From: Craterostigma plantagineum | Lineage: Eukaryota; Streptophyta; Magnoliopsida; Lamiales; Linderniaceae | NCBI GenBank assembly: GCA_027422505.1 | Contig: JAPQWV010000122.1 | Span: 806,001 to 870,000 of the forward strand | Direction of reading: 5' to 3' | DNA: 64,000 bases | Part shown: piece by piece, positions 1-12,095 of the stretch | Numbering within the stretch: the stretch's first letter is position 1 | How the letters are laid out: each line of letters opens with the position of its first letter | The notes under the pieces: generated by a model | Told to the model about the DNA's origin: nothing | The model's input: only the letters and a program-made list of their open reading frames with translations | Databases searched by the model: none | Made by a program: the position numbers and the translations under genes

Positions 1-432
1 AAGAAGACGTTCGTGACGAGGGTTAAGTTCCATGACAAGGGCAGTTTTCACGAGATATGCATCGAATGTAAGAACAATAATAGTGCTGGTAACGGTGGCG
101 GCAAAAACAACGTCGTTGATCTTGAAATGGAGATTCATATCGACGGCAGATTGCTCGTTCATGTGAAGCATTTGCAGTGGAAATTTAGAGGGAATGATTC
201 CATTAACTTGAATCGATCGAGGATTCAAGTGTATTGGGATGTTCATGATTGGCTTTTTTGCCCGGGTTTAAGACATGCTTCCTTCATCTTCAAACCGACG
301 TCGTTTTCAAGTGTTTCTTCAACTTCTCCAATGATTTCTTCATCGAGCTCAAGCCCGTCAATGGAGGATAATAGTGGGTGCGGCGCAACATCGGATTTCT
401 GCTTTTATCTTTATGCTTGGAGAGTCGAATAG
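1..432 (+). CDS. DUF868 family protein, C-terminal part (5' end outside window)
   Basis: The frame is open from the first base, with no start codon, and ends at TAG 430-432, giving about 143 residues. The segment reads VTRVKFHDKGSFHEICIEC, then DLEMEIHIDGRLLVHVKHLQ and IQVYWDVHDWLFCP, followed by HASFIFKP. This is the conserved C-terminal core of the plant-specific DUF868 family, where a beta-rich block with 'DGK..V.VKRLRWKFRGN' precedes 'V.W.VHDWLF'. DUF868 proteins have no established biochemical role. The last 40 residues are a serine-rich low-complexity tail (residues about 98-125) and then CFYLYAWRVE. Family assignment is by recognition of the conserved block; function is unknown. Confidence 0.85.
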   Translation, partial: KKTFVTRVKFHDKGSFHEICIECKNNNSAGNGGGKNNVVDLEMEIHIDGRLLVHVKHLQWKFRGNDSINLNRSRIQVYWDVHDWLFCPGLRHASFIFKPTSFSSVSSTSPMISSSSSSPSMEDNSGCGATSDFCFYLYAWRVE

Positions 433-1060
433 TGAATAAAAGAAGATCGCATAAATTAAGCAAGCAACCGAAGTAACGCCTTGTCTATTTTATAAATTTT
501 TTTCTTAGTTTATGATCATTTTTCAAGAATTATTATTGGAGAGAGAGAGAGAGAGAGATGGGCAAGAAAACAAAGCACATGGAAGTGTAATGTGGCCCCT
601 TCATTGGATTGTTGGAAGTTAGCTACGAACACAGCTGGTTTTGTGTGGAGCAAAATTGGAATAGATTGAAGATGATTAAAGATTGGAATATACTTACATA
701 GATATATACGGCATGATCTTCGATATTGTAAAGGTTATTTTATTGTGTAATTGCTGAAGGTTTTGTTGATCTGGTTTTGGTAAGTGAGCAAAGTCTGTGG
801 TATAATAGTCCAATTTTTTGGTTTTTCTAATCTGATGTGTTGAGAATCAATTCTCATGGACTTCGTAAAACACTTAGGGCCCGTTTGGTTGGAGAGATGG
901 GTTTAAACAGTATTAGTTTTAGTTGGGTTTATGTAACCTGTGAAATATATTTATCTTCACCATTAATATTCATTTAGTTTTCAAGACTTCATACCATTAA
1001 CATGATTACAACCATCTTATTTTTTTGGTAAAATGAATTTTCATTTACCACTGCCCCAAG
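433..1060. other. 3' flank of the DUF868 gene; no gene seen
   Basis: AT-rich flank. It has a (GA)n run at about 538-558 and, at about 876, GGGCCCGTTTGGTTGGAGAG preceded by TTA. That looks like one end of a PIF/Harbinger-type element whose other end I could not find. Confidence 0.5.
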
Positions 1061-1225
1061 TAGAGCGGTCAATTTGGCCTGTGGCCCGTGGGCCGGCCCG
1101 CCCCGCCCCTCCAAAAGGGTGGGCTGCACTGGAATTTTTTAGCCCCGCCAAGGAGCGGGCCTGAACGGGCCAGCCCGCACGGGCCGCGGGCTTGGCGTGT
1201 GGGGCGGGCCGGCCCACCAATTTTA
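1061..1225. mobile_element. GC-rich hAT-type element fragment (left end only)
   Basis: It starts TAGAGCGGTCAATTTGGCC and continues as repeated GGGCCGGCCCGCCC-like motifs. The start resembles the termini of the complete hAT elements at 29864-29973 and 30006-30498 (TAGAACTGTCAA, TAGATCTGTCAAA). No matching right end was found; the LINE fragment that follows may have replaced it. Confidence 0.55.
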
Positions 1226-1324
1226 TTAATTATATATATTTATATTCTATTTAAAATATATTAATGTTAAAATATATAATTAAGTTTATAGTTAATAATT
1301 CTAATTATACCATAATTTACTATA

Positions 1325-2999
1325 TATAGCCACTGATATCCTGAAGCACCAGTATAACAGCCACCCCTCTCCAGAATCCACTTCCCATCAGTATGACCCT
1401 CCTTAAACTTCCGTTTCAATCGGTGTAACTTCTTCTAATGCCAGCAGAGTCCACAGCAGCGCAAAAGTCCCAAAAACTTATCCCTTTTGCGTATACCACA
1501 CTGATCCATTTAATACAAAGAGAGTTCACTTCCTTGGCTATGTTCCAAATTTGCTTGCCAGCCAGGGCTTCATTCCAAGTTCCACAATCTCTAATATTGA
1601 GGCCCCCTTTGGCTTGGACCAACAGGCTCTATCCCAGCTAATTGGATGGACAGATTTGCCCTGTTTTGATCTGCCCCCAGAGAAACTCTTTGCATACTCG
1701 ATCCACCTCCTTAGAGACAGCTTTGGGTAAGAGGATTATGGACCCCCAGTACCCATGTGTAGGTAAGAGCACAGAATTGACCAGGCAAAGTCTTCCTGCG
1801 TAAGACAAATTCCTTGTAGCCCAGCACTGAATGTGGATCTTCTCAACTAAGTCTTGGCAAGAACTTTTGCTCCATTTGGTGGGAGCTATGGGGACACCCA
1901 GGTACCTCACAGGGAGCTGACCAATCTGGAAACTTATGCTCTGTCGTATCTGATCTGAAACTGAGTTTGATGTGCCAGCCATCAATATGTTGGATTTCTG
2001 TTGATTTGCTTCCAAGCCCGACGTACTCTTACAGTGTTCTAGTGCCTCTTTGATCACAGTTACTAGGACTCCCTTTGCAGAAGATCATAAGATCATCAGC
2101 AAAACAGAGGTTGACTAGATTAATGTACTCACACAAAGGATGAAACCTGAATCGAGGATCCTTTGCTAGAGAGCTGTAGTTGCCTAGTAAGATATTCCAT
2201 CGAGAGCACAAACAAGAGAGGGGATATAGGGTCACCTTGTCTCAATCCTTTCGCCCCTTTAAAGTACCCTGTCTGTGCACCATTAATGGAGATAGTATAT
2301 GAGACTGACGTCACACATTCCAATTAGCCAATTGACAAATCTCATAGGGAACCTAAGGAGGCACAACCAGTTCCTTAGAAAATCCCAATTCAAAGTGTCA
2401 TAAGCTTTTCTTATGTCCTCCTTCATAAGGATTCGAGCAGAAGCACTCTTCCTATTATAAAGTCTTAGGACGTCCTGGCAGAGGAGAACATTATGTACTA
2501 TTGATATTCCTTCCAAAAATGCATTTTGGTTTGGGTTGATTAGCAGTGGTAGCAAAGGCTTTAATCTAGAACAGAGCATTTTGGATACACACTTATAGAC
2601 TGTGTTACAACAGGATATTGGCATGTAGTCCACAACATATTCTGGATTGGGTACCTTGATGAGGCAGAGGGTAGTTCTGTTAACCCTTGGCAGCAGTCTC
2701 CCTGATTCAAAAAACTCTAACAATGCATCAATGACATTCCTATAGCAGTCCAAGCTTTCTTAAAGAAGCCACTCCCATAACCATCCGGGCCTGGAGCAAC
2801 ATCCTCATGGATTGATTGCATTGCTGCATAGACATCATGTCTCGAAAATGGTTGAACGAGCTTGAGCTGGTCTTCTAAAGAAAGGGTATAGCCCTCATTT
2901 GCCACTAACTGATCAGGAGTTTGGGTGGTATATCCTGCCTCTCCTAGGATAAACTGAAAATAATTCATGAAGTGCTGTTGAATGCCTTCTCCATCAGTA
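1325..2999 (-). mobile_element. Broken LINE (non-LTR retrotransposon) reverse transcriptase fragment
   Basis: Read on the minus strand, this gives successive blocks of an L1-type plant reverse transcriptase in shifting frames. They are APGPDGYGSGFFKKAW (2717-2968), NAFLEGISIVHNVLL and KAYDTLNWDFL (2283-2753), GLRQGDPISPLLFVL (2129-2323), the catalytic CFADDLMIFCKG (2029-2235), the thumb (1638-2057), and a zf-RVT-like tail ending GASGYQWL near 1330. Frame changes fall at about 2740, 2300, 2180, 2050 and 1630, so it is a pseudogene. The endonuclease half is absent and I see no poly(A) tail or target duplication, so both ends are truncated. Confidence 0.9.
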
Positions 3000-5797
3000 C
3001 TTCATGAAGTGAGCGAAGTCTTTGTTGTTAAGATTTGGGTGTAAAATAGATATCGTATGAGTTGATTGATAAGTTAAGCTCTACAATTGCTAATGATGAT
3101 GTGCGTATTGGTGAATACTACGCTACTTATTCCATATGCCCTACCAGAGCCATGGCCTGACATTACAAGTCTAAAAAGTCCTATTTGATATGGGATTGAG
3201 CGTCAAGTAGGCGATTCCGACGAAGAGCAACCTTATGGAAAACCCGTGTTAGATGCTTGTAGATTTGGGCGTTAATCGCGATATATTGACACATCCGTTC
3301 GAAGAAGAGCGATCACTATATATTTAAAAAAAAATTGAGCGAGAGACTTACTGTTGAATCTACGCAAGATTCGAGTTTATAGTTATATTTACTCGCGCGG
3401 TTACATTGATTTCATTATCTTGAGATTTCATCCATAAAGGGTCGATCAATGTTCAAGTTTGGGGTGTTTTGACGAGCTAATGTTTTGGTGATCTTTCGGG
3501 GCTTTATTTCAAGTCAATTGCGGGATGTAAGTCGTGATTTCGGCTTAATATGGGTAAGTTAAGTTATTATGACAGTTTTCTATTTTTGGGGTCTTTCTGC
3601 AATTTTATCATAGATAAGGGTTGTCTTGCAAGTTACCCGATTTTGGTCAAATTAATCAGTCCTTGAACGAGCTGAGGGAGTACCTTGAAACATGGAGACT
3701 TTACGCAAAGGAAGAAAAGAAGTGGAAATTTCTAGGGGTTGAAATCGGGGGAATAGAATGTTTTCTCGGGAGAGAAATAAAAGCAGTGAGAGAACACACA
3801 GAGGAGAGCGTCTTCTTCATTTTTACCACAAAGCTCGTTCTACCATGTTTTAAAGAAAAGTTCTCGCCACCTTGGTTTTCACACAAGAAACCCTCAAGCA
3901 CACAAGAGCTCGCCCACCTCATCTCTCGCCCTCACTCGGCAGCCACACCTATCCAACAAGCTGAAAACCGCAGCTCAAGCCTCAGCTGAAGCAGGACTCG
4001 AGCTGAAGATGGCACTAACGTACTCAGGGTAGTGAGAAAGTCATACGTAGCTGCACCAACCTCGGACGCATACCATTTGTTCGACGAAAAGACTCAACGA
4101 AACACCATCCCATTAAGCATGAGCCCCCACACTCTAGAAGCAGCGTCGGATGGAGCAGCACACGTAAGACGAGCAGCCTCGGCCTTGGAGACAGACCGAT
4201 GGGAGACGACGGTCACCTAGAGACGGAGCGGGCAAAGCATGACCCGAGGACATATTCGATATGTTCTCCCATTCTCCGTTTGCCTCTTATTATGGACATG
4301 TTTATTTTGATGCTTTTGTTGAATTGTATTATGTTCATCGTTATCTGGGGTTACGATGTAGCCGGACATAATTGCTATTGAATTTTCAGCGCGTATGGTA
4401 AGACTTTTACGCTATGTTGAGTATCATGATATGCTATGAACACTTACGAATTTCTGAATAGGTGTTTAGATATGAGACTGATAGGTGATTATCTGAGCGT
4501 GTCCTTTGATTATGACACCATGACAACATTCGTAAGCTACAAATAGTTACTGTGACTAGTGCGATGATTTATGATTTTCTGAGTTTAATGTGTTCTACAT
4601 GTAGAATTCTTGACAGAGATGTAGGATTCGCATATTAGAATAGGTTATCAATGCTAGAGGTAGATTGATAATTACATAGGAAAAATCCATCGTCAACATA
4701 AGATTAGGTATTCCTTTGAGAATCGAAATCTATAACATGATTGTCAGTGAAGTAGGAGTCCCCAGATTTATCTTTGATTTAAATCTTCCCGTTATGTTTT
4801 AGTGCCTATTTGATTATCCTCCTTTTAAAGCGCTTGAAGAATATCAAAAGTGAACAATATCCAAAGTGCGCTTGAATTGATGCATCTATTGGAAGAAGAA
4901 ATTGCAATTGGGTATTAGTATATGGTATCTTTTTGTTATTCCTTCATATTCTATTCTTCAGCAGTTTTCTTCGCAAGAGATGGTTGGTTAGGTACTTAAG
5001 ATCAATAAAAATGTTTTAAAAAAAACCTTCGATAATCTCTAGATATCATCTTCTAAGCCTGGTAATAATTGTAGTTCCATACATGCTAAACGCAAGGTAC
5101 TCTGAAAGATTATAGCCGAAACTACATTTTAAGGCTTCAAATAGAAGGAAAAATAATGTCTGAGTGTTAATCAAATCATAAGAGTTGACGCCAATATTTT
5201 CAAATCCTTTGATTTTATAAAATAATAATCTTGTTATCTGATACGGATTATGTACAAGAAAAATGCTAGTGGATGAAATAGTACATGTAATGATGCAACA
5301 TTTGTACTGTGAATGATATTATTTAACTGACGTACTGAATCTATTTTGAGGTTAAATTCATAACTGAAAATTACTTGGCTGCCGCTTAGGCGAGTACCGT
5401 CTTCGCCCAAGGCAGCAATTAAGTGTGCCTAACGGTGATGTAAACTAAGATTCAATAATATGTCGCTATTGTATTATGAATATCTTCAAATGTTGGAATC
5501 TCTTGCATCTTAGTATCAACAAAGTTTCATTGTTGGTTCGAATCATACAAGAATCTCGTAGAATCCAACCTATTACAACCCTAAAACAGCTTGTGTTTCC
5601 CAAAGCCAACCACATCATCACAGCTGTCCCAATTTTCCACAACATACAAGAAACGTCGTCGACCACAACGCTTCTCCCTTCATTTTGATCACAAAAGGCG
5701 ACACAATGATCGTTATTCTAAATCTATATATTCCACATCCATAGTTGACATCAGAAAAAAGTTTCCCCTCCCACAAAACAAACTATATACCAAAAAA
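3000..5797. other. Gene-free stretch upstream of the ammonium transporter
   Basis: No recognisable coding region. Open frames at 3621-3989 and 4032-4381 match no family I know and lack a gene context. The stretch 3040-4450 may be old retrotransposon DNA but carries no diagnostic motif. The last few hundred bases should hold the AMT promoter and 5' UTR; I see no clear TATA box. Confidence 0.4.
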
Positions 5798-8280
5798 ATG
5801 AATATCAACTACACGGCGGCGTTGCCCCCGAACTCGTTCCCCGACGATGCTGATCCTATTTGGCTAAGCAAAGCCGACAATGGATGGGAACTAACCGCCT
5901 CGACTATGGTGGGGCTACAGAGCGTGCCCGGGCTAGTGATACTATACGGAAGCATGGTCAAGAAGAAATGGGCCGTAAATTCGGCTTTCATGGCCCTTTA
6001 TGGGTTCGCATCGGCCCTTTTATGTTGGGTCCTTTGGGCCTATCGAATGTCGTTTGGGAGCGGGAATAATAATCCCATGTGGGGAAGGCCTGGGCCGGAG
6101 CTTTCTCAGAGTTTGCTACTCGAGCATTTTGCTCAACAAGACAATAAACACATATCGGTTGCGGACAACGTTTTCTACCAATTTGCGTTCGCGGCGATCA
6201 CTGTAGTTTTGTTGGCGGGATCGTTGCTCGGGAGGATGAACTTTTTTGCGTGGATGATCTTCGTGCCTCTGTGGATCACTTGCTCTTATTCGGTGGGCGC
6301 TTACACGATATGGGGCGGAGGGTTCTTGACTAAACACATCATCGACTATGCGGGAGGCTACGTTATTCATTTATCTTCGGGTGTCGCCGGTTTCACCGCT
6401 GCATATTGGGTTGGTTTTCGTTATAATCTTTTCTCTTTTTTTTTCTTTTCTTTTCTTTTTTTATTTAATTACGCGCTGTTTGGATCGAGGGAATTGGTGA
6501 GGCAAAGAACACTAAAGAGAAAATGGTTTCATCGGCTCTTCTTTCCCTTTCATTTGCTGAATTGCTTTTTATGATTTTAGCTTTAAACTTATGTTAAATT
6601 TTCTTATCTTCTCCTTTTTCGTCTATTATACGATGAATCGAACATAAAACTTCATTTTTTTGCCATTTCGTTTGTACTTTCTCACTAACTTCCTTAAACC
6701 AAACTGAGTACCAATCGCAAAATAAATAAAACTTATATTCAGTCATTAGGGGATAAAAGGTAAGAAATTGAATTTGTGATATCCTATAGTATAGTTGTCC
6801 ATTCTTTCTTTCTTTCTTTCTTTATTTCTCTTTTAACATGACAATATGAAGCTTTAATTGAGAGTTGATATATTATTTTGTTAAACTTTTTTTTGTAGGT
6901 AGGACCGAGACACAAAGATGACAGGGAGCATTTCCCACCAAACAACATAATAAACATGGTTGGAGGAGCTGGTTTCTTGTGGTTGGGCTGGACTGGGTTC
7001 AACGGAGGCTCACCGTTGGCTGCTAACATAATAACGTCGTTAGCCGTCCTCAACACCCACATCTGCACCGCCATGAGCCTACTCGTTTGGCTGACCCTCG
7101 ACATGATAGTTTACCAAAAGAGCTCCGTCATTGGTGCCGTTCAAGGAATGATAACGGGGCTTGTATGCATCACTCCCGGAGCAGGTAATAAATCTAGAGA
7201 AACTTACAAGCAAAAATGGATATTGAGCGAATTTCATTCATATTAGAAGTTGAGGGCTTCAACACAAAATCAATTTTTGATAGGTGAAGTTTCCTCTTTG
7301 ATATATTAATTGATTGAAAAAGGTTGATTTGTTCGACATGGGACATTTTAATTAATCTCAACACGCTCCCTCACGTATGGTATGGCTGAAGGCCCAATAC
7401 GTGGACATGACAATGAGTTAGATCGAATCAGCTCTCATGTCATATTAGAAATCGAGTGCCTTAACATAAGACCAATTGATGATATGTGAATAACCTATTG
7501 ATATATTAATTGGTTCTGAAAGATAGATTTATTCCATGTGTGACATTTCTATGATCGCACATTTATATAACTGAATTTCTAATACGTGCACATACGAATC
7601 AGATGACGGTGAGTTTGATCGGACCAGTTATGATACCATATTAGAAATTGAGTGCCTCGACCTAAAATCAATTGGTGAATATGACGTAATTGCCTCACTG
7701 TTGTGTGTGAAAGGTTGACTTTTATAATGTCAAGAATTTATCATCATCAGGCATTGTGGACACATGGGCGGCCGTGTTCATGGGCGTATTATCGGGCTCG
7801 ATCCCATGGTACACCATGATGGTCCTGCACAAGAAGTCTTCCTTCTTTCAAAGGGTCGACGACACGTTGGGCGTTTTCCACACGCATGCGGTTGCGGGCC
7901 TATTGGGTGGGCTCTTATCGGGCCTTCTTGCGAGCCCGAGCCTCCTCAGGATGTTCTACGCCGACAGTTCTCAAGGGCCGGGCTTTGTGTACGGTTTGGT
8001 AGAAAGGAGGGCTATGGACGGGCTTCGGCAGATGGGATTCCAATTGTTAGGAGCCGTCTTCATTACGGTGTGGAACGTTATTACGACGAGTTTGATCTGT
8101 ATATTGATAGGACGTATGGTTCGTCTGCGTATGCACGAGGACGAGTTGGAGGTAGGCGACGACGCTGCTCATGGAGAAGAGGCTTACGCTTTGTGGGGCG
8201 ACGGTGAAAGGCATCCTTCGCTTAGGCTTCGCATGACGCCTAAAATGCCGTCGCTATGTAGGAGGCATTTTACTCGGTGA
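5798..8280 (+). CDS. AMT2: AMT2-type high-affinity ammonium transporter
   Basis: Plasma-membrane channel-like protein that moves ammonium, Amt/MEP/Rh superfamily. Inferred exons are 5798-6409, 6899-7184 and 7751-8280, all GT-AG, giving 475 residues, normal for the AMT2 group. The order of segments fits the family: [51 protein letters not shown], then [20 protein letters not shown]. Asp183 and His191 have the spacing of E. coli AmtB Asp160 and His168; the second pore histidine is His345 in [13 protein letters not shown]. The tail [18 protein letters not shown] is typical of AMT2 and contains the usual cytosolic C-terminal region. AMT2 rather than AMT1 is supported by the introns (AMT1 genes are usually intronless) and by this tail. 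Intron 2 carries a TRIM array. The start at 5798 is the first ATG giving the conserved N-terminus. AMT2 versus AMT3 clade was not resolved. Confidence 0.95.
7236..7725 (-). mobile_element. Degraded tandem TRIM array (three LTR-like units) in AMT2 intron 2
   Basis: Three related units begin at about 7238 (CATATTAGAAGTTGAGGGC), 7441 (CATATTAGAAATCGAGTGCC) and 7637 (CATATTAGAAATTGAGTGCC). Short spacers separate them, carrying AATCTCAACACGCTCCCTCA- and ATACGTGGACAT-like text. TTATGATACCA just before the third unit matches the reverse complement of the initiator-Met tRNA primer site (TGGTATCAGAGC) in part. The arrangement is LTR-spacer-LTR-spacer-LTR in minus orientation. It is the same family as 26400-26735 but more decayed. 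Confidence 0.7.
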
Positions 8281-8514
8281 TACCTATTTGCTTTTTTTGT
8301 TTTTGTAAATTACTGTTTAGGGAATCTACAAGTATTATTATGCTGTATTTTAGTTTTCAATTGGCAGAGGTATACTCCACAATCGTGGAGCTCTCTTCGG
8401 AAGCTACTTTTGATTGAAGAAATGATACAATGATAAATAAAGTTAACTGTAGTTTTTCTCTCTTGTACGGTGATGTTTATGCTTTAGATGATTTCTTTTT
8501 ACCGGAAGTTAAAG
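8281..8514. other. AMT2 3' flank
   Basis: Probable 3' UTR and terminator of the transporter; no other feature seen. Confidence 0.4.
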
Positions 8515-9605
8515 GGAGAAAACTAAAAATGGTCTACGATGTTTACCACATGGACCAATTTAGTGTCTGATGTTTCGCGTGAACCAGTTTAGTCCCTGGT
8601 GTTATCGAATTTGAACCAAATTGATCCTGCCCTTAGATCTCCGTCAATTTGGATGGAATCTGGACATGTGTCGACATGCGATTGGTCTGACTTTAAATAT
8701 CATTAGTTAACAATAAGAAGACAACTATATTAAAAAAAGGAAAATTCCAAATAAAACAATTTCAAAAAAAAGAGAGAGAGAAATGATGATAAATTAAATG
8801 AAATAAAAATAAAGACAGAATAAAAAATAAATTTAAATAAATAAATGAAAATAAAATTAAAATAAATTAAGAAGAAAAAATATATTAAAATAAATGCTAA
8901 CATAAAATAAAAGAGAAAATAAATATACATTAAAAATAACTAAAAAGAGATAGAGGAGATTAAGAATAAAAATAACAAATAAAAATTAAACTAAGAAAAA
9001 ATAAAAATATATTTATTTATTAAAAATAATAAACCAAAATAAGGATATAAAAATCTTTCAAAAATCTCTGACCCCGTCCCTGCCAAGTTACCGAGGACAC
9101 AAACGTCCTACTTCTCGAACTTTTTTTAACAAAGATACTAGGACGATTGCGTCCTCGTTAGCTTGGTAGGGACGGAGTCGGGGGTTCTCGTAAAGTTCCA
9201 GTGGCGATTCCTTTTTATTTTTACTTAATTTACTTTTTAAAAATAAATATTTTTTCATTTTTATTTTTATTTATTATTTTTATTTTAACCTTTTCTCTCT
9301 CTTTTTTGTTTATTTTATTCATTCCATTTTGTTTTTGTATCTTTTCTCTTTTATATTATTTTATTTTAATTATTACTATATTTCTCACTTTATCTTATTA
9401 AATTTAGTTTATAATTTCTAATTTACCTTTTTATTCTCTTTTATTTTTTATTTTAATTTATTTTTCGTGTGTTTTTTTTTTTTTTTTTTAGAATTTTTTC
9501 CTTTTTTTAACGTTAATTTCTGAATTTTCAAGTCTCGCACACGTGACAGTTTTTCCATCCAAATGGACGGAGATCTGAGGGCAGGACCATTTGGTTCAAC
9601 GTATA
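8515..9605. mobile_element. Large foldback (inverted-repeat) element, right end truncated
   Basis: The left arm has ACCAAATTGATCCTGCCC...AGATCTCCGTCAATTTGGATGG (about 8615-8660). Its reverse complement stands at about 9555-9600 (CCATCCAAATGGACGGAGATC, then CAGGACCATTTGGTTCAA). Inside, A-rich (8700-9060) and T-rich (9205-9500) halves mirror each other around a GC-rich imperfect palindrome at 9068-9183 with arms of about 40 bp (GACCCCGTCCCTGCCAAGTT and AAGCTTGGTAGGGACGG-like). The outermost roughly 75 bp of the right arm is missing. A related copy lies at 60795-61815. Open frames inside are low-complexity and not genes. Confidence 0.8.
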
Positions 9606-9914
9606 CAAATGGCTGTTAGTTGTTATCTACCATCAGTCAATAGTTGATACTTGGATGATGTAAATTAGAATAGCCTCATTTTAGCTCCTAATGAGTTTTT
9701 CAACATCCAAAGTGCCAACTCCTAATATTCTAGAGAACACTTGGCATTACTTGCCGTAGCAAAAGATATTTGTTACAAATGTACTAAAAAGATATCGAGT
9801 GAAACACGGTTTCGCAATAACAACCAATCATTCAACAGATAGAATGCCACAACTGTATCGCAATCTTTCTCCTCGTCACCTCATTAATCCCTCTCATCCT
9901 TCTTCTGTAATCAA

Positions 9915-11623
9915 TCAAATATCCATTGGCAAATATCTTTGCCTCGTTTTCTTGGCAAAAGACAAAGAACAAACAGCCCTCGCAGAAACAACTTTCCTCA
10001 CGAGCAATCTCCACCTTTCATCGTCGACCTCTTGCGCCTTCAACTTGAACTGTCTGCATCACTAGTTTTTTTAGTTACGCACGATGATGATGCAATTTAA
10101 AAATTTGATCATCTAGTTGTTATCACTACAACAATTAATCAGTACAAACCTGCATAATGGAACTCTGCATTCCTCGCCGAGTTGATCATCACATACAGAA
10201 GAATGCAACCTAAAAAGCTGCCACATTCTCTTACAGCGCACGCACCCGCCGTTGACCCTCTTCTTCTTACAAGAACCGAAATGCTTGATCAGTAGTTGAA
10301 TCCCATTGCACGTCGTGAATTTCTCGCACGGACCCCTTTGCCCCTTGTCCGAGCCATGCGGTCGCACGCTGGTGCACCCATCGGTGCATATGTGCTCGAG
10401 GCAATCCATCGCTTCGCTTAGCTGGACATACAAGTTCTGCGCCTCCCTATCCCTCCTCGTCCTTTTCTTTCTCTATATAAAAAAATATCCATACACATTG
10501 CTGGTGTATCAAACTCAACCCCAAATCAGATAATCGAAACAAGGATGAATTGTATATAAACAAGGATCAAAAGTTACTCCAAGTATATCATCCCCTAAAT
10601 AAATTCTTTGTTCCTATCCTATATTGCGAGTCCCCCCAAACTAAAGAAAAAAAGTAATTAACTCTTTGTTAGTATTACCGATTCGGCTTGGTCGATGAAC
10701 TGTAAGATCTCGAGCTCGAGGTAAGGGTCGTGATCTTGCAAGAACTTCCACGCTTCGGTTTGCTCGACGGAGTTGAAGTGATCGGACAATAGCTTCATGC
10801 ATCTAAGGTAAAGGTTCGGCGCGTCGCAGAGCCTCGCCAGCTGTAGCATGTCGACGACGTTGTCGAAGGTCAGCGCTTGGCATAGAGCTCTTGTACACCT
10901 CTGCTTCAGCAGTGGTACTGAGTACACGTGCGAAAGCGCAAGGAGGTGGACGCCGTACTTCTCCGTCTGCTCGTCCGTACACCTGAGAGTACGACGGCAA
11001 AGGGCATTTTGGTCATTTCACTTTTCCGGGAATGCTGGGTGAAGTCGTAAATCAATTTGGGGCGGCTTTCTTTGACCAAGTAAACATATAGGCAATGATT
11101 GGCGGCGGTGTTGGGGGCAACCGCCCGATGATGATATGATTAAAGTGAAGGTACAAATTGCAATGATTGGCGGTTGAGCTAACCCAACCAACTTGGCGTG
11201 ATTTCAGTAAAAAAATGAAATAAATTGCGTAGGAACTCACCTCGATGAGTACAAGTACTGTACGAACGCGAAAACGGCGTCGCTTGGAACGCCGAGGATC
11301 GGAATTTTCCTCGCGCTGCTTCGCTTCTTCTGAGGTTTTTCCTCAATGATGTTTTCCAACACCGGCGAGGCCGAAGCCTATATGAAAGAAGACTCAGAAT
11401 TCCCAAAGTAAAAATCAGAAAAAAAAGGAGCTGGGCTTTACGAGTACAGGTGCTGTAAAAAAAATGATGCGATTTCCCTGCGTACCAAAATCTTTGAGTG
11501 GGCCGGAATACGACCGCCGCCGGATGTGATGACGTGGACGTCGGGTTCCGGCATTAATCCGGCGTCGACCACCATAGGTTTCGTCCTTGTGTCGCCGGAA
11601 AGTATTTTCTTCAATTGGACCAT
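9915..11623 (-). CDS. BT: BTB/POZ-TAZ domain scaffold protein (BT family)
   Basis: Plant BT proteins pair an N-terminal BTB domain, which binds CUL3 ubiquitin ligase, with a TAZ zinc finger and a calmodulin-binding tail, and act in nucleus and cytosol. Five minus-strand exons were inferred: 11486-11623, 11241-11377, 10679-10982, 10150-10472 and 9915-10053. They total 346 residues, with phases that all join in frame. Exon 1 gives PDVHVITSGGGRIPAHSKIL; exon 2 ASASPVLENIIEE and FVQYLYSSR; exon 3 HVYSVPLLKQRC, LARLCDAPNLYLRCMKL and FLQDHDPYLELEILQFID. Exon 4 gives the TAZ finger, AMDCLEHICTDGC, CNGIQLLIKHF, CKRMWQLFRLHSSVC and CRVPLC. Exon 5 gives QFKLKAQEVDDERW and the basic tail. The last splice uses TGCAG joined to ACAGTTC. 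It is convergent with the ammonium transporter. I could not place it among BT1 to BT5. Confidence 0.95.
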
Positions 11624-12090
11624 TTGCTTGTTATTTGTCCTCTTTATTCTTCCCTATGATTCTTCTCTAACGTGCTTTGTAATGCGATAATGAGTCGGTT
11701 ATTATGTTGCTTAGCTGTGTCGTGATATATATAGAGAGAGATCGAGAGGCAGACGCCATTTGGGAGTTTGTAGGAAAATTGACGCGCTATTGCCGCCATA
11801 GTAAATCAATTTTGTATTATATATGCCTGCCACATGCTTTGATATTTTATTATTTCAGAAGAAAAGTGCAACTTGGGTCTTGGTTGGAATACTTTTGTAA
11901 TAATTTTTCGGAGAATTTTCTAGCCCTTTTATGCGAAGGAGTTTGTATCACGACCAGACCAATAGAAACGGGATATTTAATAAAAAAGCCTTCGACATGC
12001 TCAAACGTTCAAAAAATAGCCTCTAAATGTAAGATGGCTTTAATGCCCTTACTAGTCGGGTAGCACAATAAAAATCAATATGTTAAATCG
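11624..12090. other. BT gene 5' flank and promoter
   Basis: Region upstream of the BT start. A GATATATATAGAGAGAG stretch near 11724 is the only TATA-like feature I notice. The open frame 11704-12063 has no recognisable product. Confidence 0.35.
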
Positions 12091-12095
12091 AGACC

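Noticed and set aside
3621..4381. Open frames between the LINE fragment and AMT2
   Set aside because: No recognisable domain, no intron continuation, no coding-like codon use that I could see.
8730..9401. Phe/Leu/Ile-rich open frames resembling membrane proteins
   Set aside because: They are translations of A- and T-rich arms of the foldback element.
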